Shown here one piece after another: positions 33,202 through 40,205 of a stretch of 54,208 bases of DNA. The stretch is from NCBI GenBank assembly GCA_002709755.1, contig PAQN01000012.1, positions 1 to 54,208 of the forward strand, given 5' to 3'. The position numbers and the translations under genes were made by a program. This DNA is from Phycisphaerae bacterium (GTDB taxonomy: Bacteria; Planctomycetota; Phycisphaerae; Phycisphaerales; SM1A02). Under the pieces are notes generated by a model that did not search any database, had not been told where the DNA came from, and saw only the letters and a list, made by a program, of their open reading frames with translations. Position 1 is the stretch's first letter; each line of letters opens with the position of its first letter.

Positions 33202-35090
33202 ACTGCCACCTGTCCCCTGGAACATTCGATCCAGGGTCCGTTACGGGCATGCAGCATTCGAAGGACGAAGGGTCCCGAGGCCCGGACCGACTCCTCGTTC
33301 GTCTTCTCCAGAAGACGAAGGATTCTCGAGGCGATAGGACGCTTGCTGTGTAGCGCGGCATCAAGGACCAAGCCCAGATCATCTCCTGAATCATCGTTGA
33401 GCAGGGTGTCCATCAGGGATTCGAACGAAGCTCTGGATCGAGCACGAAGTGCTTTGAGTGCGGCTTTCCGCACGGTCGACTCGGCCGTGCAAGCGACTCT
33501 CTTGAGAAGCTCCGTCATCATGGAACCATCACCAACCGAGCGGGTCTCGGGCGAGCTGAGAACCTGAAAGACGGATTCCTGAACGCGAACATCGGCGTCA
33601 ACCATGGAGCGGAAAACGTAGGCAGCGCCGCGACTCGACCCTGTGGTGGCGAAGAGGCGTACGAGTTCGCGACGGTGTTCTGCTGTGAGTTCGCTTCCCA
33701 CGTCTTCGGCGATCTCGAGAAGCTCAGGTTCGAGTTTCGAGGCAAGTCGAGCTCTGCCGATCACTTGAAGAATGACGAGCCTCTGTTCGGCGAACTCGTC
33801 GGACAGGTAACGACGCAGGAGTGCGATGAAGGCGTCTGGGTGTCGATCCATGAGAATCCTGGCTCGAGCGCCCAGCAACCAGATGGGGTGTTCGTGGAGT
33901 GTCGCCCCGAATTCCTGAAGATCATCAACCATGCTTCGGGAGGATGATCGACTCCTGCCTGCCGAGCGCCTCGACATCTCGAGTTCACTCTTCCATTTGA
34001 GAAAGGGTGAGTCGGCCTTCGAGGCGAGAGAGAGTGCGGACTCGAGTTGCACATCATCAACCGTGCTTCGAGTCAGGCATGAGGCAAGGAACAGGGAGGC
34101 ACTCCGGTCGTAGGGCGTCATGGTCTTGAGCGCCGAGATGAATTGCAACGCGATGGCGGAGTTGGCGAGCAGAGAGAGACGATTGCCGATGTGGATGCGG
34201 TGGCCCGCGTGTCTGCAGGCGGATTCGATCACAGTGGGGGAGCAACGCTCGAGAGATGCCCGTGCGGACCGCCTCAGAGAGGGCACCGAGAGCAAGGGGA
34301 TCAGACGCTCCCGCACCCGTCGATCGGAGGATGAAATGATCAGCCGGTCAAACTGCCTCCTGACAGATGAGTGAGATCCCTCGAGGGCCTCGAGGAGACA
34401 TTTGCGACCCTTTTCATGGTGAATGGGCGCGCAAAGCTGAATGATGGTCGCGACAAGCAGGTCCGAGTGATTGGCGAATGTCGGTGATGACAGCCCAGCG
34501 GCGAGCAGGAGGGCATTGAATCCACGCCTGACTCCCCTGATTGATTGAGTGTCGATGGATTCAGTGAGAAGCGCACGAGCGCACAAGCCGGCATGGAGGC
34601 CATTGGAACGGATTTCATCGAGGACCAGGGTGGCGGAGGTGGAATCAGAGCCCGTCGCGGCGAGGCAGAGCAGGTCCCCCTTGTACTGGGGGGGGGCATG
34701 GGCGATCAGGGTGCGTAAAAGGGGGCCAAGCCTCAAGTCATCCGGATACTGCGCCATTCTGGATCTGACCTGCTCGGCTGTTGCATTGGCTCGTAATGGG
34801 TCAGACTTCGTGTGTTCATGCAGCAGCGTGAAGGCCAGAACAAGGACATTGGGCTCCGGCCTGCTCAGCATTGCTTGGAGCAATTGCCGCTGCTCCATCT
34901 CATCGGCAAGCCGGAATGACCTTCTCAGCAGGGATTTAAGAGTTCCGGCGTCAGCCGCTTTCGCGGATTGAACGAAATGATCCAGGCGAGCTCGCCATTG
35001 TGACTCTTCGGCGAAGAGACAAGGCTCTTCCCAGGAGGCTGGGAGCTCTGTCGATTTCACATCTAAGGAATGGGTTGATGCGGACAACAT
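33198..35090 (-). CDS. Alpha-solenoid (HEAT-like repeat) protein, function unknown
   Basis: A 630-residue, almost entirely helical protein without signal peptide or membrane helix. Repeated pairs of amphipathic helices run through the whole chain, for example EQRQLLQAMLSRPEPNVLVL near residue 70, RRELVRLFATTGSSRGAAYV near 480 and STVRKAALKALRARSRASFE near 545; the last has the spacing of HEAT repeats. Such solenoids serve as protein-binding scaffolds. No enzyme motif is seen. ATG 35090 has GGGGAG only 3 bases before it, a weak spacing. The stop overlaps the start of the small membrane protein gene. Upstream lies the inverted-repeat patch. Serine and arginine are frequent. Confidence 0.8.
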   Translation of the reverse strand: MLSASTHSLDVKSTELPASWEEPCLFAEESQWRARLDHFVQSAKAADAGTLKSLLRRSFRLADEMEQRQLLQAMLSRPEPNVLVLAFTLLHEHTKSDPLRANATAEQVRSRMAQYPDDLRLGPLLRTLIAHAPPQYKGDLLCLAATGSDSTSATLVLDEIRSNGLHAGLCARALLTESIDTQSIRGVRRGFNALLLAAGLSSPTFANHSDLLVATIIQLCAPIHHEKGRKCLLEALEGSHSSVRRQFDRLIISSSDRRVRERLIPLLSVPSLRRSARASLERCSPTVIESACRHAGHRIHIGNRLSLLANSAIALQFISALKTMTPYDRSASLFLASCLTRSTVDDVQLESALSLASKADSPFLKWKSELEMSRRSAGRSRSSSRSMVDDLQEFGATLHEHPIWLLGARARILMDRHPDAFIALLRRYLSDEFAEQRLVILQVIGRARLASKLEPELLEIAEDVGSELTAEHRRELVRLFATTGSSRGAAYVFRSMVDADVRVQESVFQVLSSPETRSVGDGSMMTELLKRVACTAESTVRKAALKALRARSRASFESLMDTLLNDDSGDDLGLVLDAALHSKRPIASRILRLLEKTNEESVRASGPFVLRMLHARNGPWIECSRGQVAV

Positions 35091-35330
35091 GACTCCCCAG
35101 GGAATCAGAACGATGCATTCGATTCATCGGCGGTCCAGCATCAATGGCACCAATAATGCTCGAGCTGGAGAAAGATCGAAAACTCTCACCGAATTCCCCT
35201 TTTAGACTTGTTTCGCCACGGAATATCGCGATGATGATGCGATTGACATCACACGCGGTGTCGATAATAGGGCGGTTTCTTGGCCATAAGAGGAGGTTGG
35301 CCGCTGTCCGTAAGCAAGCACTTGATTCGA

Positions 35331-35370
35331 TAAGTTCAGGTCATTCAAACTCCTGAAAAATCTGAACTTA
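35331..35370. repeat. 9-bp perfect inverted repeat
   Basis: TAAGTTCAG (35331-35339) and CTGAACTTA (35362-35370) are perfect reverse complements with a 22-base spacer. The spacer contains a second possible pairing (TTCAGG with CCTGAA). It directly abuts the MITE-like element. Confidence 0.6.
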
Positions 35371-35372
35371 GA

Positions 35373-35488
35373 AGGACCAAATGCAGAGAAGGCGCGAATC
35401 ATAGCTGAGTTAAGGACAGCATTGAGCTCGCAAGATTTAGTAGTGAGGGCGCTGAGCTTTTTGTGCAGCGTCATTGGCATTTGGTCCG
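35373..35488. mobile_element. MITE-like element or structured RNA with 11-bp terminal inverted repeats
   Basis: GGACCAAATGC (35374-35384) and GCATTTGGTCC (35477-35487) are perfect reverse complements at the ends of a 114-base, AT-richer segment. One base further out on each side, the pentamer TTAGA occurs as a direct repeat (35368-35372 and 35489-35493), as a target duplication would. It has no coding capacity. Alternatives are a folded regulatory RNA or coincidence; only one copy exists in this window. Confidence 0.4.
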
Positions 35489-35597
35489 TTAGACAGGTGT
35501 CGAGTCGTTGAGCTCCCACGCCGGGTGGGTGCCAACAAACCCGACAAACGCAGATGCGTGCGAATCACACGCTCTTCGTCGGGCTCATACTTCATCA

Positions 35598-35639
35598 CCG
35601 TCAGGAGACGGACGTCAGGCTTTATTTGCCACCTGACGG
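35598..35639 (+). promoter_or_regulatory. Alternative-pairing hairpin in the leader of the DUF2617 gene
   Basis: CCTGACGG (35632-35639) can pair with CCGTCAGG (35598-35605, 8 bp) or with the second copy CGTCAGG (35613-35619, 7 bp). It ends 24 bases before the AGGG ribosome binding site of ATG 35674. A further 6-bp pairing, CCCGAC/GTCGGG, lies at 35540-35583. Confidence 0.35.
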
Positions 35640-35673
35640 AATAGGGCCATGGAAGTACGGCCAGGGAATCATC

Positions 35674-36249
35674 ATGACAGTTCCATCAAGAAGCACATCT
35701 CTCCAGTCATATTCGATGCTGGTGTATCGCAAGGCACTTCATCCTGAATTCTTCGGAATTGAAGGCAGGTGCCAGCTTTCGCACGACAACATGGACTTTG
35801 AAGGCTGGATTTTCCGAGGCGGGCACGTCGCCCGTTTTCAGATCGACGGGCAGTGCGTCTGCGAAGTACTCATCGAGAACACCGATCCGCTCCCGGACCG
35901 TGGCCTTGTGACCACGTTGCCATGTGCGGGGGAGAAGGATTTCGAGGAACAGTTCTCGAAGCGCCTGGTCTACATGACCAGCATGCAGACCGAAACACTG
36001 TCCGAGCACCTCTTTCTGAGCACATACAAGGAGATGATCGAGCACGCTCGCGAATCAGATGCCATCATGTCCGCATGGACCGATGAACTCGGCCGACCGA
36101 ACCTCTCCCTCATGGACATGCAGCGGTATCGCAACGAGGTTCATCTGCAGGGCTACCATCTCCGTTCGGATTGCGGCCTCGTGCTGCGAACGCAGACACT
36201 CTTCCAGGTCGATCCAAAGCCCGCAGATGACAAGTCAGCCGACGATTGA
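35674..36249 (+). CDS. DUF2617 family protein
   Basis: A 191-residue soluble protein that fits the DUF2617 family, whose function is not known. Family features visible are SMLVYRKALHPEFFGIEGRC near the start, FRGGHVARFQIDGQCVCEVL, DPLPDRGLVTTLPCAGEKDF, and VYMTSMQTETLSEHLFLSTY. The conserved His/Glu residues and the GGH motif suggest a defined fold, but no reaction is known. ATG 35674 has AGGG at 35663-35666 and agrees with the family start; an in-frame ATG at 35554 would add 40 residues with poor coding character that overlap a hairpin leader. A perfect terminator follows 49 bases after the stop. The C-terminus is acidic. Confidence 0.82.
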   Translation: MTVPSRSTSLQSYSMLVYRKALHPEFFGIEGRCQLSHDNMDFEGWIFRGGHVARFQIDGQCVCEVLIENTDPLPDRGLVTTLPCAGEKDFEEQFSKRLVYMTSMQTETLSEHLFLSTYKEMIEHARESDAIMSAWTDELGRPNLSLMDMQRYRNEVHLQGYHLRSDCGLVLRTQTLFQVDPKPADDKSADD

Positions 36250-36297
36250 CCACGCAGGCCCGGGAAGGGCCTACACTCAACATCTCGTTTGATTCAC

Positions 36298-36324
36298 GCA
36301 GGCGACTCGGTCGCCTGCTTTTTT
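36298..36324 (+). terminator. Perfect rho-independent terminator between the DUF2617 gene and the EamA gene
   Basis: GCAGGCGAC (36298-36306) pairs perfectly with GTCGCCTGC (36310-36318), loop TCG, followed by TTTTTT (36319-36324). The T tract ends only 18 bases before the likely TTG start of the next gene on the same strand, so it may act as an attenuator for that gene. Confidence 0.92.
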
Positions 36325-36342
36325 CATTCCCGGGGGTGCTCT

Positions 36343-37434
36343 TTGCTTCTCCTTGCAAGTGCCAATGAATTGATACCCCTCCCTTCGGATCCATCCACCA
36401 GGCTTCTGGTTGGAATCCTGACGGCATTCGGGTCGATGGCCTGCTGGGTGATCACGTCCCTCTCCTTCACGACCGCAGGCAAGCGTTTCGGTTCGACCTC
36501 CGTGAACGTCGTTCGCAGTGTTCTGGCCGCCATCTTCCTGCTCCTGCTCGTCGCCCACCTCTCGGGGTCCTTTTTTCCATTTCAATTCAGTCTTGAAATC
36601 ATTCTTCTCGCCGTTTCCGGAATCCTTGGCCTCGCCGTGGGTGATCAATTGATCTTCGCCTCATTCAACCGCGCCGGTCCGAGACTGACGCTGCTGGTTC
36701 TCAACCTGGTCCCAGTCGCCACGGCTTTTCTGGCGTGGCCACTTCTGAACGAACCGCTGAATCCCTACGGATGGACAGGGATGCTTCTCACCATCGTCGG
36801 CGTCGCATGGGTGGTCGTGGATCAGCCCGGCGATCGCGATGAGATCCTGAAAGTCGATGGAAACTACAGTCCTCGCCTTGGTGTGATTCTGGCTTTGATG
36901 GGTGTCGTCTCTGTCTCGATAGGTAACGTGCTGGCCAAGCAGGGGATGGCCCCCGGTGACGGGCCCGATCGAATCGGCGCGCTTGTCGCCCAGGATGTCA
37001 GGATGCTCGCAGGCGCACTGGCCATTCTCGTGATGGCCGCCATCGCGGGTGCGTGCTCGAAGAGAATCGGAACACCTCCACTCCCGGACCCATCACAACG
37101 TCCGGGGATGGCGCTCGCGACAGGCACGCTTCTCATCGGGACCGCCCTTGGCCCGATCCTCGGAATCATCCTCTTTCTCTACTCGGCCGCTTTGATAAAG
37201 CTTGCCGTCACCACCACGATCGTGGCCCTGACGCCAGTCGCTATTCTGCCTTTCAGTCATCTCGTCGAACACTCCCCGGTCACCCGAAAAGCTGTTTTGG
37301 GAGCAATGCTCGGGGTGGCGGGGGTGGTCCTGCTGACATTTTCAGAACCAGCAGCCATCGAGGAGTCTCAGTGGACCGATCCTCCGGGCCAGAAAGAGTC
37401 ACCCGACACGTTACACTCGACCACCAATGAGTGA
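36343..37434 (+). CDS. EamA/DMT family transporter
   Basis: A membrane protein of about 363 residues with roughly ten helices and two EamA halves. Visible marks are GSMACWVITSLSFTTAGKRF in helix 1, GDQLIFASFNRAGPRLTLLV in the first half, and VVSVSIGNVLAKQGMAPGDG opening the second half. The start is uncertain: TTG 36343 has GGGGGTG 6 bases upstream and is my choice; the frame is open further back to 36289 but that part lies in a terminator. A later TTG at 36370 would also precede the first helix. The end overlaps the uracil-DNA glycosylase gene by 8 bases. The substrate is unknown. It is only distantly similar to the EamA protein at 5164-6093. Confidence 0.82.
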   Translation: MLLLASANELIPLPSDPSTRLLVGILTAFGSMACWVITSLSFTTAGKRFGSTSVNVVRSVLAAIFLLLLVAHLSGSFFPFQFSLEIILLAVSGILGLAVGDQLIFASFNRAGPRLTLLVLNLVPVATAFLAWPLLNEPLNPYGWTGMLLTIVGVAWVVVDQPGDRDEILKVDGNYSPRLGVILALMGVVSVSIGNVLAKQGMAPGDGPDRIGALVAQDVRMLAGALAILVMAAIAGACSKRIGTPPLPDPSQRPGMALATGTLLIGTALGPILGIILFLYSAALIKLAVTTTIVALTPVAILPFSHLVEHSPVTRKAVLGAMLGVAGVVLLTFSEPAAIEESQWTDPPGQKESPDTLHSTTNE

Positions 37435-38266
37435 AGAACGCCAACCATCAGACCGAGCCGCGCTCATGGCAGTCAGAACCGATGCCATGCTTGGAATCGA
37501 TCTGATTCTGGTGACCGATGATGGCGCCGCTCAGATGCCGGGAGATTCGTCCGAAATCCAGAGCCGTTCCTCCGAGCCTGTCCGAGCGTTCACGGCTCAG
37601 TCGCACTCGAAGCCGCCCCGGGAATCCACTCGACACGTCGGCACGCCACCTGTCATTCCAGACTCGTTCTTCGATGAACACGAACCGCAAGCATCGCGTC
37701 TCTCGAATCTCCAGGACCATCACGCCCGTTCATGTTCCAATTTGCTGGACAACGTCCCGGATCATCCGATGGTCTTCGGTGAAGGCGATTCGAATGCCTC
37801 GTTGATGTTCATCGGAGAGGCGCCGGGAACCGAAGAGGAGCGGCATGGAAGACCCTTCGCAGGACGCGCCGGGGTGAAACTCGACGAGATGATCAAGGCG
37901 ATGGGGCTTCAGCGCGAGGATGTCTACATCACGAACGCCCTGAAATTCCGCCCTCCCGGAAACCGGCCATCTGAACCTGGTGACTTCGAGTGGTGCGGAC
38001 CGTATCTTGCAGCACAGGTTCGAATCATCAGACCCGATGTGATCGTGGTCCTCGGCGGACCGGCCTCGAAACTGATCCTCGGATCACCCCTTGGAATCAC
38101 GAGCCTGCGGGGAAAGTGGGCGTCATACAACGATGTCGACCTGATGCCGACGTTTCATCCCGCATACCTGCTGCGCAACCCGACCCTCGAGGTGAGGGGG
38201 CAGGTGTGGAAGGATCTTCAGGAAGTGATGAAGCGTCTCGGATTGCCTCTGCCCGCCCGTGGCTGA
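37427..38266 (+). CDS. Uracil-DNA glycosylase, family 4-like
   Basis: A 279-residue DNA repair enzyme expected to remove uracil from DNA. Residues 1-95 are a variable, probably disordered extension. The catalytic core starts near 110: MFIGEAPGTEEERHGRPFAG (motif 1, GEAPG), then VYITNALKFRPPGNRPSEP, IVVLGGPASKLILGSPLGIT, and motif 2 FHPAYLLRNP. Family-4 enzymes normally hold a [4Fe-4S] cluster with four cysteines. Here KCRPP is KFRPP and the first CxxC pair has only one cysteine (ARSCSNL), so the cluster is probably lost, as in the WRPPGNR type of some alphaproteobacteria. It overlaps the EamA gene by 8 bases. The convergent dtd gene ends one base away. Confidence 0.88.
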   Translation: MSEERQPSDRAALMAVRTDAMLGIDLILVTDDGAAQMPGDSSEIQSRSSEPVRAFTAQSHSKPPRESTRHVGTPPVIPDSFFDEHEPQASRLSNLQDHHARSCSNLLDNVPDHPMVFGEGDSNASLMFIGEAPGTEEERHGRPFAGRAGVKLDEMIKAMGLQREDVYITNALKFRPPGNRPSEPGDFEWCGPYLAAQVRIIRPDVIVVLGGPASKLILGSPLGITSLRGKWASYNDVDLMPTFHPAYLLRNPTLEVRGQVWKDLQEVMKRLGLPLPARG

Positions 38267-38267
38267 C

Positions 38268-38720
38268 TCAGCGTGACTGCGTGTCCAACTGAAGAGTGAC
38301 GGGGCCATCATTCGCCAGTTCGACGCTCATGGAGGCTCCAAAATGACCTTCTTCAACGGTGATGCCATGCTCTTCGCGAAGTCTGCCTGAAAAACGCTGC
38401 AGAAGCGGTACCGCCTCTTCCGGCCTGGCGGCACGGATGAAGCTCGGCCTGTTTCCCTTGGTGGCATCCGCGGCGAGGGTGAACTGACTCACCAGCAGCA
38501 CCTCTCCTCCGATGTCCCCGAGAGAATGATTGAATCGGCCCTGGTCGTCCGAAAAGATGCGAAGTCGGGCGATCTTGTCAGCAAGCCAGTCCGCATCATC
38601 ACCGACGTCGCCGACGACGACGCAGAGAAAGACACAAAGACCGTTCCCAATCGAGCCGGTCTCCCCGACATCCTCGACCTCGACGCGTGCCGAACTGACT
38701 CTTTGAACCAGAGCGATCAT
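38268..38720 (-). CDS. dtd: D-aminoacyl-tRNA deacylase
   Basis: A 150-residue cytoplasmic enzyme that hydrolyses D-aminoacyl-tRNAs (and Gly-tRNA-Ala) as proofreading in translation. Length and motifs are standard: start MIALVQRVSSARVEVED, the active-site strand LLVSQFTLAAD (family motif SQFTL), TKGNRPSFIRAARPEEA, and the cross-subunit motif NDGPVTLQLDT (family NxGPVT, here NDGPVT). It follows the MEMO-family gene by 6 bases on the same strand with GAGG upstream of ATG 38720, so the two form an operon. Its stop lies one base from the stop of the convergent uracil-DNA glycosylase gene, leaving no room for a separate terminator. Confidence 0.96.
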   Translation of the reverse strand: MIALVQRVSSARVEVEDVGETGSIGNGLCVFLCVVVGDVGDDADWLADKIARLRIFSDDQGRFNHSLGDIGGEVLLVSQFTLAADATKGNRPSFIRAARPEEAVPLLQRFSGRLREEHGITVEEGHFGASMSVELANDGPVTLQLDTQSR

Positions 38721-38726
38721 GGTGCC

Positions 38727-39968
38727 TCACTCGACCGCGAATGCAGCAGCGGTCACCATCCACTGTTCTGATTCGTCGTAGGCCTGACGATAGTCGAGCA
38801 GTTCGACCGTGGAGTCCGATCCCATCAGCGAAAGAAAGACGGACATGTTCCCGATCGAACACCATCGCGTGGGATTCTTGCACCATTCCATGGCTTCGAT
38901 GAAAGCCGAGGACTCGCCCTGCATGAACTTCGAAATCAGGTCACGATCATGCTGCTCGATCTCGCCCCGCCTCTGTTCGTCAACCGCGGCGGGTTCACCG
39001 AACTGCGGCCCGACATGACTCAGATCGCTCGATGCGATGATCAGGGACCTGCCTCCGAGCGCCTGAAGATGATCCTGGAGTGCCTGGGCGAAGTCCTCCA
39101 TGAGCACACGTTCTCCATCATCGGCGATCATCGGAACCAATGGATCGGGAATGAGAAAACCACTGATCGGAACGTCGCCCAGGACGTGTTGAATCCAGGG
39201 GAGATGCAGCTGAATGGAATGTTCCGCGACATGATCCAGCTGATCGATGCACAGCTCGTCTCCGAACTGATCCTGCAATCGCTGCATCAGGGGTTCGTCG
39301 CGTACGGTGGCGCCGAATGGTGATTCCCACGCCCAATCGGTTCCGGTGACTCCGTCTCCGATGCCGTGGTGATTGGTCCCCAGCACGATCACTCGATCCG
39401 GTGGATCTGATCCGACGAGCGCTTTGTATCCCGTGGCGAACAGCGGCCATCCTCGGTTGTAGTCGAGGTGGGGAAGGACAAGACCCCGTGGAACTTCATC
39501 GAGCTCTGGATCTTCCGCCTGCTCAAGCCATTGCTCGAATTGTTCCTTCAAACCAATGGCATCCAGATTCATCATGAAGGCCGCCCCTTTGGGCATGACT
39601 CCCAGTTCGTTCAATTCAGCTTTTCGCTGGGCTTCCCGATCTGAAAAACGTGGCCCCCAGAGCAGATAATGCTCTTCCAGAACCTGGGCGAGCTGAACCA
39701 GGACCTCTTCCGGCATCTTGAATTGCTCGGAAAGTTCTTTGATCGTCTTCACCCCCTGGAACTGGGCGATGACCTGGACTGCAGGTCCGGGAAGGGCGAT
39801 TTGTTTTTCGTGGAGACGTTGAGGATCGACGAGAACCGCGACAGGCGTTCCGTTTTCAGGGTTCTTGGTCATCTGCGGGATGAAACTGCGCACATGAGGG
39901 GTCTGGATGTGCGCCTGGGAAGGGTCGTGATGGGGAAGGGGCTGGTTTGGGGTTTTATCGTCGGGCAT
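38727..39968 (-). CDS. MEMO family protein (AmmeMemoRadiSam system protein B-like)
   Basis: A 413-residue protein. The C-terminal 270 residues are the MEMO domain, a dioxygenase-like fold: GLVLPHLDYNRGWPLFATGY, VIVLGTNHHGIGDG, VAEHSIQLHLPWIQHVLGDV and SLIIASSDLSHVGPQFGEP, with the conserved His, Asp and Ser residues. The N-terminal 130 residues contain a PqqD-like winged segment (VAVLVDPQRLHEKQIALPGP ... EVLVQLAQVLEEHYLLWG). In many bacteria this protein occurs with a radical SAM enzyme and an AMMECR1 protein; neither partner is in this window. ATG 39968 follows TATCAT by 6 bases with no Shine-Dalgarno sequence, suggesting a leaderless start. It is first in an operon with dtd. Confidence 0.9.
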   Translation of the reverse strand: MPDDKTPNQPLPHHDPSQAHIQTPHVRSFIPQMTKNPENGTPVAVLVDPQRLHEKQIALPGPAVQVIAQFQGVKTIKELSEQFKMPEEVLVQLAQVLEEHYLLWGPRFSDREAQRKAELNELGVMPKGAAFMMNLDAIGLKEQFEQWLEQAEDPELDEVPRGLVLPHLDYNRGWPLFATGYKALVGSDPPDRVIVLGTNHHGIGDGVTGTDWAWESPFGATVRDEPLMQRLQDQFGDELCIDQLDHVAEHSIQLHLPWIQHVLGDVPISGFLIPDPLVPMIADDGERVLMEDFAQALQDHLQALGGRSLIIASSDLSHVGPQFGEPAAVDEQRRGEIEQHDRDLISKFMQGESSAFIEAMEWCKNPTRWCSIGNMSVFLSLMGSDSTVELLDYRQAYDESEQWMVTAAAFAVE

Positions 39969-39974
39969 GACCAG

Positions 39975-39980
39975 ATGATA
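39975..39980 (-). promoter_or_regulatory. Candidate -10 element of the MEMO-dtd operon, leaderless
   Basis: On the minus strand TATCAT (39980-39975) is followed by CTGGTC and ATG 39968. A transcript starting at the usual distance would begin at the ATG. No ribosome binding site is present. Confidence 0.4.
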
Positions 39981-40205
39981 CAGAGGCCGAACCGGGGAAT
40001 TTATCACCGGAAGGTTTGAAATCCGGCAATCCCTGTGAAGTTTTACACGTAACTACCCGATGCGAAATGCGACGGAACGCTCACTGGGGCGTATATGATG
40101 TCGTCCGGGGTCCGTTTGATCCGTGTATCCTTGACTGGACCATTGTTTGAAAAAGTGACCAACTCAACCCCAATTCATTGAGATGATCTTCGGAGCTTGG
40201 AAAAA

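Larger units (their letters stand above)
35091..35673. other. 583-base gene-free, AT-richer patch with multiple inverted repeats
   Basis: No convincing gene. Composition is visibly richer in A/T than the flanks. It holds a 9-bp perfect hairpin (35331-35370), a MITE-like inverted repeat (35373-35488) and hairpins in the leader of the DUF2617 gene (35540-35639). Open frames of 70 codons (35144-35356, +) and 105 codons (35202-35519, -) lack coding character and ribosome binding sites. Confidence 0.6.

Noticed and set aside
35202-35519. A 105-codon minus-strand frame in the inverted-repeat patch, considered as a transposase fragment
   Set aside because: No similarity to any transposase motif is visible, it starts with GTG without a ribosome site, and it crosses both inverted repeats.
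35501-35533. A tRNA- or tmRNA-like 3' end (sequence ending GGGTGGGTGCCA)
   Set aside because: No matching acceptor strand, T loop or tag-peptide frame could be found upstream.
36289-36342. Upstream extension of the EamA protein at 36343 back to TTG 36289
   Set aside because: This stretch lies across the terminator stem and T tract of the previous gene, so it is unlikely to be translated.
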